The notes beneath the pieces were generated by a model that made no database searches, was not told where the DNA came from, and saw nothing but the letters and a program-made list of their open reading frames with translations. A stretch of DNA of 64,000 bases from Cladochytrium replicatum (taxonomy: Eukaryota > Chytridiomycota > Chytridiomycetes > Cladochytriales > Cladochytriaceae), in NCBI GenBank assembly GCA_025526935.1, contig JAHLKD010000070.1, positions 124,001 to 188,000 on the forward strand. The letters are read 5' to 3'. Positions 50,001-60,760 of the stretch are shown in pieces. The translations under genes were made by a program, and so were the position numbers. The first letter of the stretch is position 1. Every line of letters begins with the position of its first letter.

Positions 50001-52131
50001 ACAGCCCACTGGCGCTTACTACCTTACAATACCTCTCCTTAGCCTCTTCGTCATCAAGATTCTGACCCAAAGTTATGTTTTGCTGTACGGTTGCTGTCTG
50101 AATCCAAGACTGTTGAGAGCAGTAAGCAATGCGAAAGTTCTGGGCTTCGTCACTGCCATCAGTCTTGTTATCTTTGACGGTTCCAGATCCGCGTTGCGCA
50201 CCTGCGGTACCGGCGTACACAAATTCTACCGTTCCCTTTACCCGCTTCATTTCACTAGTCAATGCGTTCAACAGTGATGTTTTCCCCGATCCAACTGATC
50301 CAACAACAGCAACCAGCGATCCTCGTGGAATTGAAAGGTTGATGTCTTGAAGTCGAAACGGAGAGGTAGGCCGCAGCTTATCGTCTTTCTGCCCGACATC
50401 ATCGCTAGAAACTTGTTCGTGCCTATCTCCTTTCAGGATTCTCATTGTAGACTTTTTCCAGGCTTGAAACTTTGATTCTTTCTTCGCTCGGTCAACCACT
50501 GGCGGCGCTTCTTCCCACACAAACTCTCCGTCAACTACCCTCAAAGCGATGTCATCGTGGGGAACGTGTCTCGCAGGTTCAAGATCTACCACACGGTCGG
50601 TTACGGATTCCAAAATCTCGGGAGCCATCAGAAGTCCTACGATGCGTTGAGCTGCGACTCTGCAGTCACCAATCGACGATATAGCGGATGGAAGAAAGTA
50701 AAGTGGACCACGGAGTTGTGCGAACCACGAGAGTGACGCGATGATCACACCGGCGCTCGTCTTGTTGAAGTTCCGGTTCGCAAAAGCCGCATAGAATGCA
50801 AACGAGATTGCCGCGGCAAACACCGGTATGCTGACCGCAAACGCTCGGTAGTTACTAAGGAACAAACTGCAGAAAGTCTTAATTGAGATCACTACCATAG
50901 CATTCAACAAGTACGATTACCTTCGTTTCCACACCAAGCCGAGCTCTTTCTCCCTAATATCCTTGACCTTTTTCCCGACGAGAGCTTCCAGTGCGAGATA
51001 CTTGATACCCCGTATACCTCCGATCACTTCTTCGATGAACCTGATCCTCTCGTCGGCCAATGGAGCAACTTTTGTCCTCATTGATCGAAATTTCCGGATC
51101 AACCGCCCTTGAAGTGGGGCCATGCAACCCATGAGCGCGGGCCATCCAAGGTAAGTCAATAGAAAAGCAACGATTACAATGATCTGGAGAGGTGCTGCCC
51201 ACCTGGAGAAAAAATGAACCTAAAGCTTTGAATTGGGAAAAATAGACAAGAACGTACAATTGGTGGACAAAGAATCCAAATCCTTCGATCCGCTTGCATC
51301 TGTCGAAATAACATTCACCAGCTTGCCGGTGGTGAGACGTGACCTGGCAGCGCTAGATAGCCGCAGCATTTTGCGATAAAGCACCGCCGTGAGTGTAAGA
51401 TCGTACCGGGAGGATTCTTTGTACGTTTCCTGGTGGTATATCATCAAATGAGTTAAATGCAATGCAACAGGGAAGGAACGCACCACCCAAAGTGAGTTGC
51501 GCCAAACGAATCCAGCAACTGGAGCATAAAGAGCCCCAGTAATAGGAGCATCCTATGATAGTTAGATGAGAAATATTTGTCTGTTAGAATGCAGGTTTAC
51601 TCACGGCTTCGTTATGGAGTTGTCTTCAGAGGGCACGATGAGTGCATCGACTACAAGTTTAATCACGAATGGTGATAAAGCTCTAGATGCGTCAGAAAGG
51701 AACTTCAAAACTCCGAGTGGCACCGTAGTCCAGAAAAACATCTTGAATAGAACTCGCTCGAGGACAGGTTCAGGATCATCAGCCGTACCACCTCCCACGC
51801 GACCAGTGATGAGGTGCTTTTCGCGATCCAGCTCAACTTGCCGACGCTCTTCTTCCCAAAGCTGTGCGAACCTCTCACTCAGGATCGACGGCGAAAAGTC
51901 GGGACCCACGCTCCATAAATCCTCCTAAGCAATGTAACTGATCAAATGAACTATTCATCTCCTATCATTTTGGCTTACAGGATTAAGGGGTCGCTTCCAG
52001 CCAAGGCGCACGAGAGGATCTACCCAACTCATGAGGACTTTACTGACGACATTTGTACTGTACAGAGGTAGGTCGCCTCGAGCAGTTGGGTCGTTTTGGG
52101 ATTTGTCGAATTGTGCGGTTGATTTGTCCAT
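47008..52131 (-). CDS. ABCC (MRP-type) full-length ABC transporter
   Basis: From ATG 52131: N-terminal ABCC signature ([29 protein letters not shown]), then TMD1, with [15 protein letters not shown]-like and [16 protein letters not shown] blocks. NBD1 has Walker [10 protein letters not shown] (near 50290), signature [10 protein letters not shown] (near 49880) and Walker [13 protein letters not shown] with Asp in place of the catalytic Glu, as in many ABCC NBD1s. TMD2 is followed by NBD2: Walker [10 protein letters not shown] (near 47725), signature ESLSAGQ, Walker [15 protein letters not shown]-loop TIAHRI. The H-loop of NBD1 reads VTSALSM, lacking the usual His. It ends [13 protein letters not shown] 47008-47010. 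Roughly 15 introns. The lack of an extra N-terminal TMD0 suggests the short MRP type. Likely a membrane exporter of organic anions or conjugates; substrate unknown. Confidence 0.87.
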
Positions 52132-53280
52132 TTTCGATCGAGCTGTGAGGCCCGGTCTCGCTCAACCTTCATATACATGTGCCAGGAGTCTTTGCACCGC
52201 ATCTGAACAAAAATTTATCTAGAAAGGATGTTAGCACACGATTTTCCGCATACGGCTGTATGTTGTGGTTCGAATAAACAATTTTTTCTTTGTGGTTGAA
52301 TGTTCAGTTTGGAAGATGAGAATCAAGCCGATATCATCTGGATAATTCACTCATGCTGATACTCTAAAATTCAGATGAAGATAGCGTCGCACTTCGGTTA
52401 ACTCATTCCTTTGTCGCAAAAGTCTACCACTAAATATAAAAATAGAATGGAAATAGGCGTTTCAATATCCGCGTGCCCCTTTCCACACAAACACAAATGT
52501 GACCTAATTTTCCGAATGGTAAAACTAATATGAGGGGGTAATATCAAACGGATTGAAGAAATTCCGACACTTTAATCCATTCTGGTGCACCAACTCCGCT
52601 TCTCAGGCTGATTCCTGCGCATTTTGGCCACAATTTTACATTGGATCTCACGCTAAACAGTACTTTTGACTAGTTATGCCAATTCAAGTTCCATTCGTCG
52701 CCTCAAGTTCTCTATCTCTCTCTGTGGAGCCCAGCTACACTGGAGGCGACTGGTCATAATTGTTCATTGGTTGGAAGGATTATTCGGTGGAAACAAACTT
52801 GTTTTTCGATCTCAAAGTGGAGGTTTTTGATTGCTTCCGAAGCTTCAGTTTGCACGACAGGTGTGCAAACGGACCCAAGTCACAGTTTCGGTTGGCCAAA
52901 ACTCGGAGCATGGATGCCCAGGGTAAGCGAGCAATAAAGCGTCAATGGCAGCACATGAAGTTCATTTGTTGTAGATTCGGCAGTTCTGGAGTGCTCCTAT
53001 TGCCCTTAAAGGCTGGTTCGGATTCGTGTGTCGCTCTTGCCTGCGTCATGCACTCTGTATCGAGTTGAACACTCTTGGTGTTTCTGTCTGGAGGAAGAAT
53101 AATGGAAGGAAAATCTTGTTTAAAAAGGGAACTTCTGGTAAGTCCTGACCGATACTGTCATCGTGAAGAGTTGCTGTCGTACTAAGGATACTGAGAACAG
53201 TTCTGGATCCATACGTCGATCACAGGCAAGCTATTGAATCAGCAATCGAATGAATTCAAGGACCTTTACTTTTTGCATTT
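52132..53280. other. Intergenic stretch without supported gene
   Basis: Contains the 5' leader of the ABC transporter. A plus-strand frame at 52760-53068 has no recognisable domain; it could be an unrecognised 5' part of the NACHT fragment. Otherwise I see nothing in it. Confidence 0.4.
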
Positions 53281-53306
53281 AGGTTCCGCATTCTAGTGTC
53301 GCCACA

Positions 53307-53957
53307 ATGACACCACAAAATAGTGCAGAGAGGCTCGTTGCCAGCTTGGCTTTCGATCTTGCTTCGAAGTTGCCGTCATTCGGAGAACATCTCGATGCTG
53401 AAATGAAGTTCGACGAGGAGAAAAAGTCGAAAGCCGGCGGCAGCGTCCTCAGTTCCCCAGCGATCGCATTCAAACAGCTTGTTCTAGCTGGATTGGAGAA
53501 GCTTCCGGACCCTTCAACAGTTGTTGTTGGAGGGAATAAGATACTCGTTTTGATCGATGTTTTGGATGAATGTGTACAGCAAGGGGATGAAATTCGAAGA
53601 TCGTTCCTTGAGATACTTTGTTATGAGTGCTCGAAATTTCCGAGATGGGCTCGCATCTTCACAACCGGACGTCCAGAAGCTGACATTTACGAATCGCTCA
53701 GAGCAAAATGCACGGAAAGCGGCAGTGGCGCCGCCACAGACGTGTGTACTGGATTTGGGCAGAGAGGAAAGCCAAGAGAAGACGAAATGAAAAGCTCGGA
53801 AGAATTTGGTGTCGAATATAAAAGCATGTGCAGGTACAACAGCTCGAGCGGAGGAAACAAACATTTACATAAGAACATACTAGAGAAATGCTTCTTGCCT
53901 GATGCGAGCAAAGACAAATCGCAATTCAAAGATACTTTGTATGTTCGCCCACGGTAA
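53307..53957 (+). CDS. STAND/NACHT-type NTPase fragment
   Basis: The 216-codon frame contains ERLVASLAFDLASKLPSFGE, AFKQLVLAGLEKLPDPSTVV, ILVLIDVLDECVQQGDEIRR (Walker B with DxxDE) and FPRWARIFTTGRPEADIYES (the sensor TxRPE). These are the middle of a fungal NACHT/NWD NTPase of NLR-like architecture, used in non-self recognition and regulated cell death. The P-loop expected about 50 residues earlier was not found in frame, and no WD40, ankyrin or TPR repeats follow. The frame runs to a GT donor (near 53955), so it may continue by splicing. It is probably a truncated or decayed copy. The segment after GRPEADI is unlike the family. Confidence 0.5.
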   Translation: MTPQNSAERLVASLAFDLASKLPSFGEHLDAEMKFDEEKKSKAGGSVLSSPAIAFKQLVLAGLEKLPDPSTVVVGGNKILVLIDVLDECVQQGDEIRRSFLEILCYECSKFPRWARIFTTGRPEADIYESLRAKCTESGSGAATDVCTGFGQRGKPREDEMKSSEEFGVEYKSMCRYNSSSGGNKHLHKNILEKCFLPDASKDKSQFKDTLYVRPR

Positions 53958-53959
53958 GT

Positions 53960-54433
53960 CACTTGACTGTTCAGGTTGTTTGTGGCCTGGTTTTGCATTA
54001 ATCTTACATCCTAGTGTGTTTGTCAACAAAAAAAATAAAAATAAGAAACATTGTCGTTGGATATCAAGAACCTTTGAAAGCACCACGGAAAGATCAGCTG
54101 CACCACCACCACAAAGGTTCAAATCTTCCAGAGGACTTTTCTCAAAGAAATAATGTGATAAAACAAAGTAGAAAAAGAGTTTTGGGGGGAGAGAAAGTTT
54201 ACAAAAGTGAGAAAAAAGGAAACTTAATGATAAAATAAAGCTATAAGACTTTCCCAAAAAACAAGCTACGTTAAGATTGTGAGGGCTTTTCCATCCACAT
54301 TAGGAAATAAAAAGATCTCGTTGTGTGTGTTTCGTGCGTAAACAAAAAAACAATGGTAAAATGGGTACTAAAGGTTGGGTTTTGTTTTCGCCTTTTTTCC
54401 TTTGTCAAGCAAGTATCAGTAGTTTCCCACTGT
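53960..54433. other. A-rich intergenic region
   Basis: Between the NACHT fragment and the convergent PWWP-like gene. Rich in A runs (near 54025-54240); short frames only. Probably 3' untranslated sequence on both sides. Confidence 0.4.
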
Positions 54434-56003
54434 TCACGATGGCGGCGGCGTGATAGGTCCCTCCACCTCCTTCTTGATTGTCTTCACCTCCTCCCGCACA
54501 CACTGATCTTCCACGACCTCCCCTTCCTCAATCTCGTCTTCCACGACCGGACTCGCAATCACCGAACTCGAGACTCGCACCGATCCACTTTTGCTCGCTT
54601 GTTCCGCCTCAGGCTGTGGTGGTGGTGCGGGTCTCTCAACCACCTTGGGCTGTTTGCTCGCCTCAAAGATCCGCAGCCACCGTCGCTTCTTACACGCGGC
54701 GTAAGCCGGATCGTCGTCAGGAGATCGTGGCCTCGTCTTCGAAGAACTCTCCGCAGTCTTCGGGGCCAATTCAACGGATGTCGAGGCAGGCGGACTAGCC
54801 TGTGATACGAAAAAGTTGGGTACACGCTTCTTCAAACACCCACGTAAAACACCTACACTTTTTAACGACAGTCGCGGGTCCGTTTTGAGCTTCTTCGGGG
54901 CTGGTTCCCGCGAAGTCGGCGAGGGCGGCGTCGAATCTTCAAAGTGTGTCGGAGGTGCTGGGTGCTCCTCCTTCACGTCGCTGAATGTGACCGTCTTGAC
55001 TTTGGGCGGCGGCGGGGAGGATTTGTGCAGCCAGCCAAAGGTGCGCGGTACGACACCGTTCTGGAGACAAGTGGTCGCCATGTGCACGGCTTTGTCCTTC
55101 TTGAAGCGCTCGCCTTGGGGTCCGTTGAGGTAGGTGATGTGTGGATGGGCGGTTGGGTCGAACGGTGCTGTGTCGGACTCTCGAACAACGTTGCTATATA
55201 ACGAAAGGTGTGTCAGTAACTGTACATACTTTTGGGTGAGCACACAAAAAATTCACTTACAAGCTCGCATCTTCAAAGTAGCACACCAAGAGCTCCCCGA
55301 ACCCCGGCCGTTCTACATCGTTGTCTACCGACGCCTTGAACATCTCAAAGTCTTCCTCAGGCACAACCAGCGCCGGCCACCACCAGGGCTGACTTTCGTC
55401 ATCTGGATTGACAAAGACAACTCTGTGTGACTGAGGTGGGGTGGGTGGACCCTTGCGATCTCTCTGTTTCGCTGGACTCGACCGGATGGTGAGTGGTGCC
55501 GAGGACGACGAGGTGCGATGGTGGGGTCCATGGCTGTCGCTTGTGTGGTCCTTGACAGAGATACTTGGGAGCGGGTTGAGCTCCGAGCGGGCACGCTTGC
55601 GTTGCTGTGGTACTAGTGTGACTTGGGAAATCTGCGAGTCGGAAGGAAAGCCTGGAGACGCCGATGAAAGCGGAGGGGCTGTTGGGGAGCGCTGGCGAGA
55701 GTGCAGAGATCGGTGAGGTGCTGGTGGGGCGGTGGTGGGGAGCTGTGCAGAGTCGGCAGGGCGAGAAGCAACCAGTTCATTGGTAAATGGAGAGTCGTCT
55801 GGGAGCGGTGGGGAGAGCATTGGGGCTGGGGAATGCGAGCGAGAGACTGGAGCCGAGCGAGTCGAGTGCATTTGTTGTGAGCGAGCACAGAAAGAAAGGG
55901 CCAGTGTAGAGGCGGTGGATTGTCGTTTCGAGCGGGGAGAGGCGGGTGAGCGAATGTTGTCGAGATGGGAAGGAAGGAGAGGATGGGGGTGGGGAGAGAC
56001 CAT
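54434..56003 (-). CDS. PWWP-like domain chromatin protein
   Basis: Exon 55261-56003 starts at ATG 56003. Exon 54434-55193 follows after a 67-bp intron in phase 2. A 150-residue Ser/Pro/Arg-rich N-terminus precedes RVVFVNPDDESQPWWWPALV. The domain continues as FGELLVCYFEDASF|NVVRES, which fits the tryptophan-rich entry and the 'VxYFGD' strand of a PWWP/Tudor-royal fold that binds methylated histone tails. After YLNGPQGERFKKDKAVHMAT a disordered, charged tail carries KKLKTD and CKKRRWLR (possible nuclear signals) and an acidic end (EEGEVVEDQC). A 60-bp in-frame segment (about 54800-54859) has intron-like ends (gtgtag...cacag) and may be spliced out. Partner genes are unknown. Confidence 0.65.
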
Positions 56004-56113
56004 TCCGGAGCAGGAGACACCAGCGAACGGCCAACTATGGGCGGACCAGGACAGCAACAAAAAAATGGGGAGTTGAAGTAGCAGTCGAGAGGCAGAGACG
56101 AGGGAAGCAGGAG

Positions 56114-56159
56114 CGGGAGGGATGGGAGGATAACAGCGGGAGGGATGGGAGGATAACAG
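56114..56159. repeat. Two tandem copies of a 23-bp unit
   Basis: CGGGAGGGATGGGAGGATAACAG-type unit repeated exactly twice (56114-56136, 56137-56159), about 110 bp upstream of the PWWP-like gene's ATG and within the gap to the uS3 gene. Confidence 0.85.
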
Positions 56160-56434
56160 GCACGCACAGGGCCGGAGAGGAAGACGCACTGACAGGATTG
56201 AGGGAAGGCAGAATGTCGGAGCGTTGGATTTGCAGTTGGATTTGATTAAGTTGGGGACACGGCACAGCCACTAGGAAGACTTTGATTTCGTTTATTGTTG
56301 GGTGTGTGAATGTGTGCACAGAGAGAGTGGTCGAGTGAGAGAGAGAGTCTGGACAGCGGATGTGGGTACGACGAGGTGTGAATATACTATCGGTCTGTCC
56401 GCTCAAAGCGTGTTTGTGGATGCCATGTCGATCC

Positions 56435-57472
56435 TTATGCAACTGGCTCCTGCTCAACAACGGCAACTGGTGCGGCAATTGGCGGAGGCACGTACGTGTC
56501 CTCGTCTTTCTGCAAGTGGTGAAGTTTTAAGTCAGCAGTTGAAATGATTGGTATTTCACAAGTACGCACGGGCTCAATGATGGTGACGCTGTCGGGGAGG
56601 GGCTTTGCGGGTCCGGCTTTGCCGGTGGGGTCTTGTGCAAGCATGATCTTGACCTTGATACCAAGCACTCCCTGGCGAAGGAGAACGTGCCTGACTGCGT
56701 AGTCAATGAAATCACGCACTGGTTGTCCAGAGTGGATCTGTTGGAAATAGGGCGTTTAGTCTGCCCAACAAACCACAAGTCTCACTCCTCACCATGAAAC
56801 CGTCGATGAACTTCATGGACTTTGCACGGGCAGCACGGAGCTTGCCAGACACGACGACTTCGCACCCCTTGGCGCCGCTCTCCATGATGAAGCGAACAAC
56901 ACCGTAGCATGCACTGTTGCGCGCCGCGGTGTCAACAAGTTGCTATTCCCGCTATTTTCTCTGCACACTCACCGACGGACAGCCAAGCCGTTCAAGAGCT
57001 TGAACTTGAGGTTCTCAGCCTGCGCGATAGCGCACAGACCGCGGTTGTTCACCTTCTCGGCGTACAACTCGACCGTGTTCTCGGGGAAGTTGAATCGCTT
57101 CTGCACAACCGAAGTCAACTCGCGGATGCGGCGGCCCTTCTCACCCAGCACATTCTGCGTGCGGGTCGCACGGATGATGATCTCGGTGCGCGCGGGGGTC
57201 ACGCGGACCTCGACGCCTGCATAGCCGTCCTCGGCACCAAGCTCGCGGGTGAGGAACTCGTTGAGTTCGGCAAAGAACACACCGTCGGCGACAAACTGTA
57301 GCAGCAAAAACAATTAGATTCGGTGATCAAAGGTGGGCATCCACGATATCCATCGATCCATCCATCCATCCGTTGTGAGATATCGTGTCAACCCATATCA
57401 CCGTCGTTGGCAAGAGCAGTCCGTCCTCCCACCCATTCGCACCTTCCTCTTCTTGCTGATGAGTGATGCCAT
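56435..57472 (-). CDS. RPS3: Cytosolic 40S ribosomal protein uS3
   Basis: Exon 1 (57443-57472) encodes [10 protein letters not shown]. It is followed by the exon starting at 57295 ([20 protein letters not shown]) and containing [40 protein letters not shown] (KH domain GxxG) and [20 protein letters not shown]. Later exons give [60 protein letters not shown] and [12 protein letters not shown]. The last intron (60 bp, in frame, gtgcgt...ttgcag) separates TIIEP from [13 protein letters not shown] at 56435-56437. uS3 lines the mRNA entry tunnel. The first intron is 147 bp and follows a 30-nt coding exon, the usual layout for ribosomal protein genes with regulatory first introns. Confidence 0.95.
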
Positions 57473-57576
57473 TATTGCTACCAACTGTGTTGATCGATAG
57501 TCACACGTAACACTCACTGCCACTTGGGGGTGTGTGATGTGTGTCACGTGTACGGTTTACTACATTATTGATCTGT

Positions 57577-58499
57577 TTATTGCTGGTTGAGGAACCGGAG
57601 AAACTCGCTGGCCTCGTTGTGCGGCCATTGCGACCAGCTCTCTTTCGCTACCTTTCTCAACACATTCTGGAACTCTCTGCTCAGCAGTAGCTCCACGTAG
57701 GACTCGTAGTTCTTCACCATCAGCAGAAACAGGTTGTGTGTACTCCACTGTCTCTGGTTCAAATAAAATTACAAAATAAATCACCATCAAAGAGTTGTGC
57801 TTACGATCGCCTCGTTGGGATCAGACATCCCCTCGTACAATGTCTCCACCATCCCAGATTGACACAATGAGTCTTGCACCGTCTTGATCGATCTCACGAC
57901 AATGCTCAGCGTCTGGAGTGCTTGCTGCACCAAAAACCCACATCCATACAGTTGTTATAACTAAATCGGACCACAAAAAGTTTTCAATCGATACGCACCA
58001 CCCGTACACTGATAACCTCGTGTTTTGACTTGACAATCGTTTGAACTGCATCCAGTGCTCCAGGAGTGTTTAGCAGAAACTACCCAAAAACCCATAAACT
58101 TCAGCTCTATTCCCAGACCATATCTCTCAGAAACACTCACGGCCTCGATCGATCCACCGCCAAGGTACACCAAATGCGCTACCTCATTCAACGCTGTCAA
58201 CCAACAAAAAAGTCAATTCTTTCATTTCAACATCGATATCCAAACCTTTGATCCTCACAGCATGATTCGTTCCGCCCTTCTCAATCTTTTTAAGTTCAGC
58301 TTTGACTCGTCTCACATACACCAGATTCGAATCCGGCAAGTCAGACTTGCCCCCGCCTCCGCCCCCACCTCCGTCCCTCGTCGTCGCCGTCGGCGCCGCA
58401 CTCGTATCGGTCATCGCTGACCCACGCTGCGATCTGGTCTGCTGCGGCGGGAACAACATCCCGCTCTTCTGCTTCATGCCTAACCCCGATCCACTCATC
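57577..58499 (-). CDS. Small armadillo/HEAT-like helical-repeat protein
   Basis: ATG 58499 starts a leader with eight consecutive glycines. Spliced segments then read YVRRVKAELKKIEKGGTNHA, ALNEVAHLVYLGGGSIEA, NTPGALDAVQTIVKSKHEVI, QALQTLSIVVRSIKTVQDSL, CQSGMVETLYEGMSDPNEAI, RQWSTHNLFLLMVKNYESYV and SREFQNVLRKVAKESWSQWP, ending FLRFLNQQ (TAA 57577-57579). The alternating helices with the pattern 'A...L..L......G.....V' fit ARM/HEAT repeats. About five short introns. I cannot assign an orthologue; a cytoplasmic scaffold or adaptor is plausible. Confidence 0.7.
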
Positions 58500-58599
58500 G
58501 TTGGAAAAATGGAAAACTGATTGGACAGTCCCAGTTTTAAATATATCGCGAGATCCAGAAATATATCAGCCCCCATTTTTTGGGCTCTGGCATTTCAAG

Positions 58600-59740
58600 C
58601 ACAAATGCTACCGAAATTATGCCTGATAATGAATGCGAAGAAACTGGCATGAGTTCCCACGGACAAGGAAAGGAGAAAGAGCTTGGGGAAGGGACGATGT
58701 TGTCGAGTACCTCTAGATGGATTAAATACTTTTTTGGCGTTTCTGTTCACGGCTGCACTTCAAGCGTTCGCGTGGCGACCCATTCGCTGTCGATGTTGAG
58801 GGACTGGGAGACAAAGAACAGAAAGGTATCTTATGGGGGCTCAAAACAGAATATGCATGCTGATGAGCCGACATATTTTATGTTTCTGGATGGGATGCGC
58901 GGGCATTATGAGGCGATGGCGAGGGAGGGCGACATTGTGGACGTTGGGGGACCGCATTTCAAGATTGCACTTTTGTAGTCAGAGTTTGCTGGATCGGTTG
59001 TGGCATCCGACGTACGTGATTATTGGGATACACGTCGATTTTGGACAACTTGGATATCAGAGCCGGGGTGGAGAAATATGTGCAGGAGAACTATTCCAAT
59101 CCGACGAATATCATATTCATCGATCCTGTCAGAGTGTAGTTGGGTCACATCTCGATCAATTTCGCTCGGCTTCAGAGTTGTTTTACCTGTTTTGCAAAAT
59201 GGCATCTTTCAGGTGCTGAACATGGCTTCGCGAGACCACATCATCAACCTCAGCGAAACAGACTACCCCCTCGTAACCAACCAGCAAATCCACAACACCC
59301 TCCGCAAAATCACAAACTTCACCGAATGGAACCAATGGCATCGCCCGCAGCCACCGAACGCATCGTCTCAGGACCGTGTGCATGAGATTCGACCCGGACG
59401 AGATCAAATGAAGCCACGACGCCATCTGGAACGCACGCAAAGAGGCAAAACCGTACCTTACGGCGTCAGTTGAACCAGGAAGTCAAAAATTTTGCAGTGG
59501 GTGACCTGTCCCAGCCGTTCGGTCACGCCCACGCCGCGAACCTGCTGGCGTAAACGTCCTCATTCCCGGTGAGTCGTATTTCGCGCTGATTGCTGAACAC
59601 ACGCCGTCAGGGCAAATCATATTTCGAAGAGGTCCCAAGGTTATCGAATGGTTACGGAAAACAGTGGGGATTTCAAAATGGGATGGAGGGCAACAGTAAC
59701 AGAATGGAGGTTAGGCGGACAACGGAAAGTATGAAAGTGG
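58600..59740 (+). pseudogene. GT14-type (xylosyltransferase/core-2 branching) glycosyltransferase, decayed
   Basis: Pieces of a GT14 domain occur in changing frames. SLLDRLWHPTYVIIGIHVD (near 58980-59035) corresponds to the 'LLxxLYHPxxxYxIHVD' start. RAGVEKYVQENYSNPTNIIF, then DPVRV and an in-frame TAG near 59137, then LGHISINFARL follow. In the next frame NMASRDHIINLSETDYPLVT (from about 59220) is the INLSxxDYPL motif. NVLIPGESYFALIAEHTPSG lies near 59550. A frameshift before NGIFQVLNMAS and the stop suggest an inactive copy; unrecognised introns could explain only part of this. In animals and protists such enzymes add xylose or GlcNAc in the Golgi. Confidence 0.55.
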
Positions 59741-60760
59741 AACGCAAGTGGAGCGATAGACGGAACCACCGTTTGCTCAAATTCAACGGCCCGCATCTAT
59801 GGAAGCTAAATATTCAGAGGTTCACGAGGATTGCGCACGAAAAAGTGCGGAGAGATAGTGCAGGTTTGGACAAAGAGAAATCAAACGCGGGGAAGCTCTA
59901 TTGCAACGGTACGGATGGGAGATGAAAGGGCATATGTATTTCTTTGTGAGAAAAGTCCACCATTTGGAGGAGAAGGATCATCACACCTTGCGACTGAGGG
60001 TCGAACAATGTGAGGAAGAGCAACCGGTTGAATCCTCGGAATTAGGATAAACGGTGCCTAAGAGCTTCAGATTCTTCCTTCAATGTCAACGTACAGAATG
60101 CTTGTGATTGCTTTGCTGGACGAATATAAAGAGAATGCTCTTGGATCAGCGGACAAGGATATGCCAATGCAGCGGTGATCCGACGGCTGCTGGTCTTGAA
60201 ATAAATTATTAGTTGGCTAAAATCGAAAGTTGTGATCAAATATAAACTCCTACCGCGAAGAAGACTTTGATCTACGAGCGTGATTTTCGAGCTTTGTGGT
60301 TCCTTTCCAAAAGATCAATCTGACAAAATGTTCAAAAAAACTCTAAAACTTTCAGATCCTCTCTACGCATCACCACCAAATTACGAGAAATGAGAAATGA
60401 AGAAAAAAAGAGTTTATGCTGTTTGTAAAGTATGCCTGACAAGAATTTCAGCTCCCAACTACTGTATTTTGCTCCATAATGGTGGAATACGGGCTTTGAA
60501 ACCTATGATTACGACAAATTGTTCTCGCCCCTGGAAACTCCCCCTCTCTCCTTAACGCTAGGCAAAAGGCGGCTTGCCTGCGGGTCTGTGCAGCCGATAC
60601 CCGAAACAAAAACGGGGACAAAAGGGGAAGGCCAGCAACAAGCGCTACAAATTGAAATGTCCCTTCTGGCATCGCCCTCAATTGCATTGTGGGTTATTGG
60701 TGAGGAGTCGTTGATACCGAATATTTGCGTCGAAATACAAAGATGGTGAAGGATTGTAGG
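59741..60760. other. Intergenic region without supported gene
   Basis: Short frames on both strands, none with a domain. The right end holds the 3' untranslated region of RFT1. Confidence 0.4.

Noticed and set aside
57341-57375. CATC-rich short tandem repeat
   Set aside because: Only a few imperfect copies within the long uS3 first intron; not noteworthy alone.
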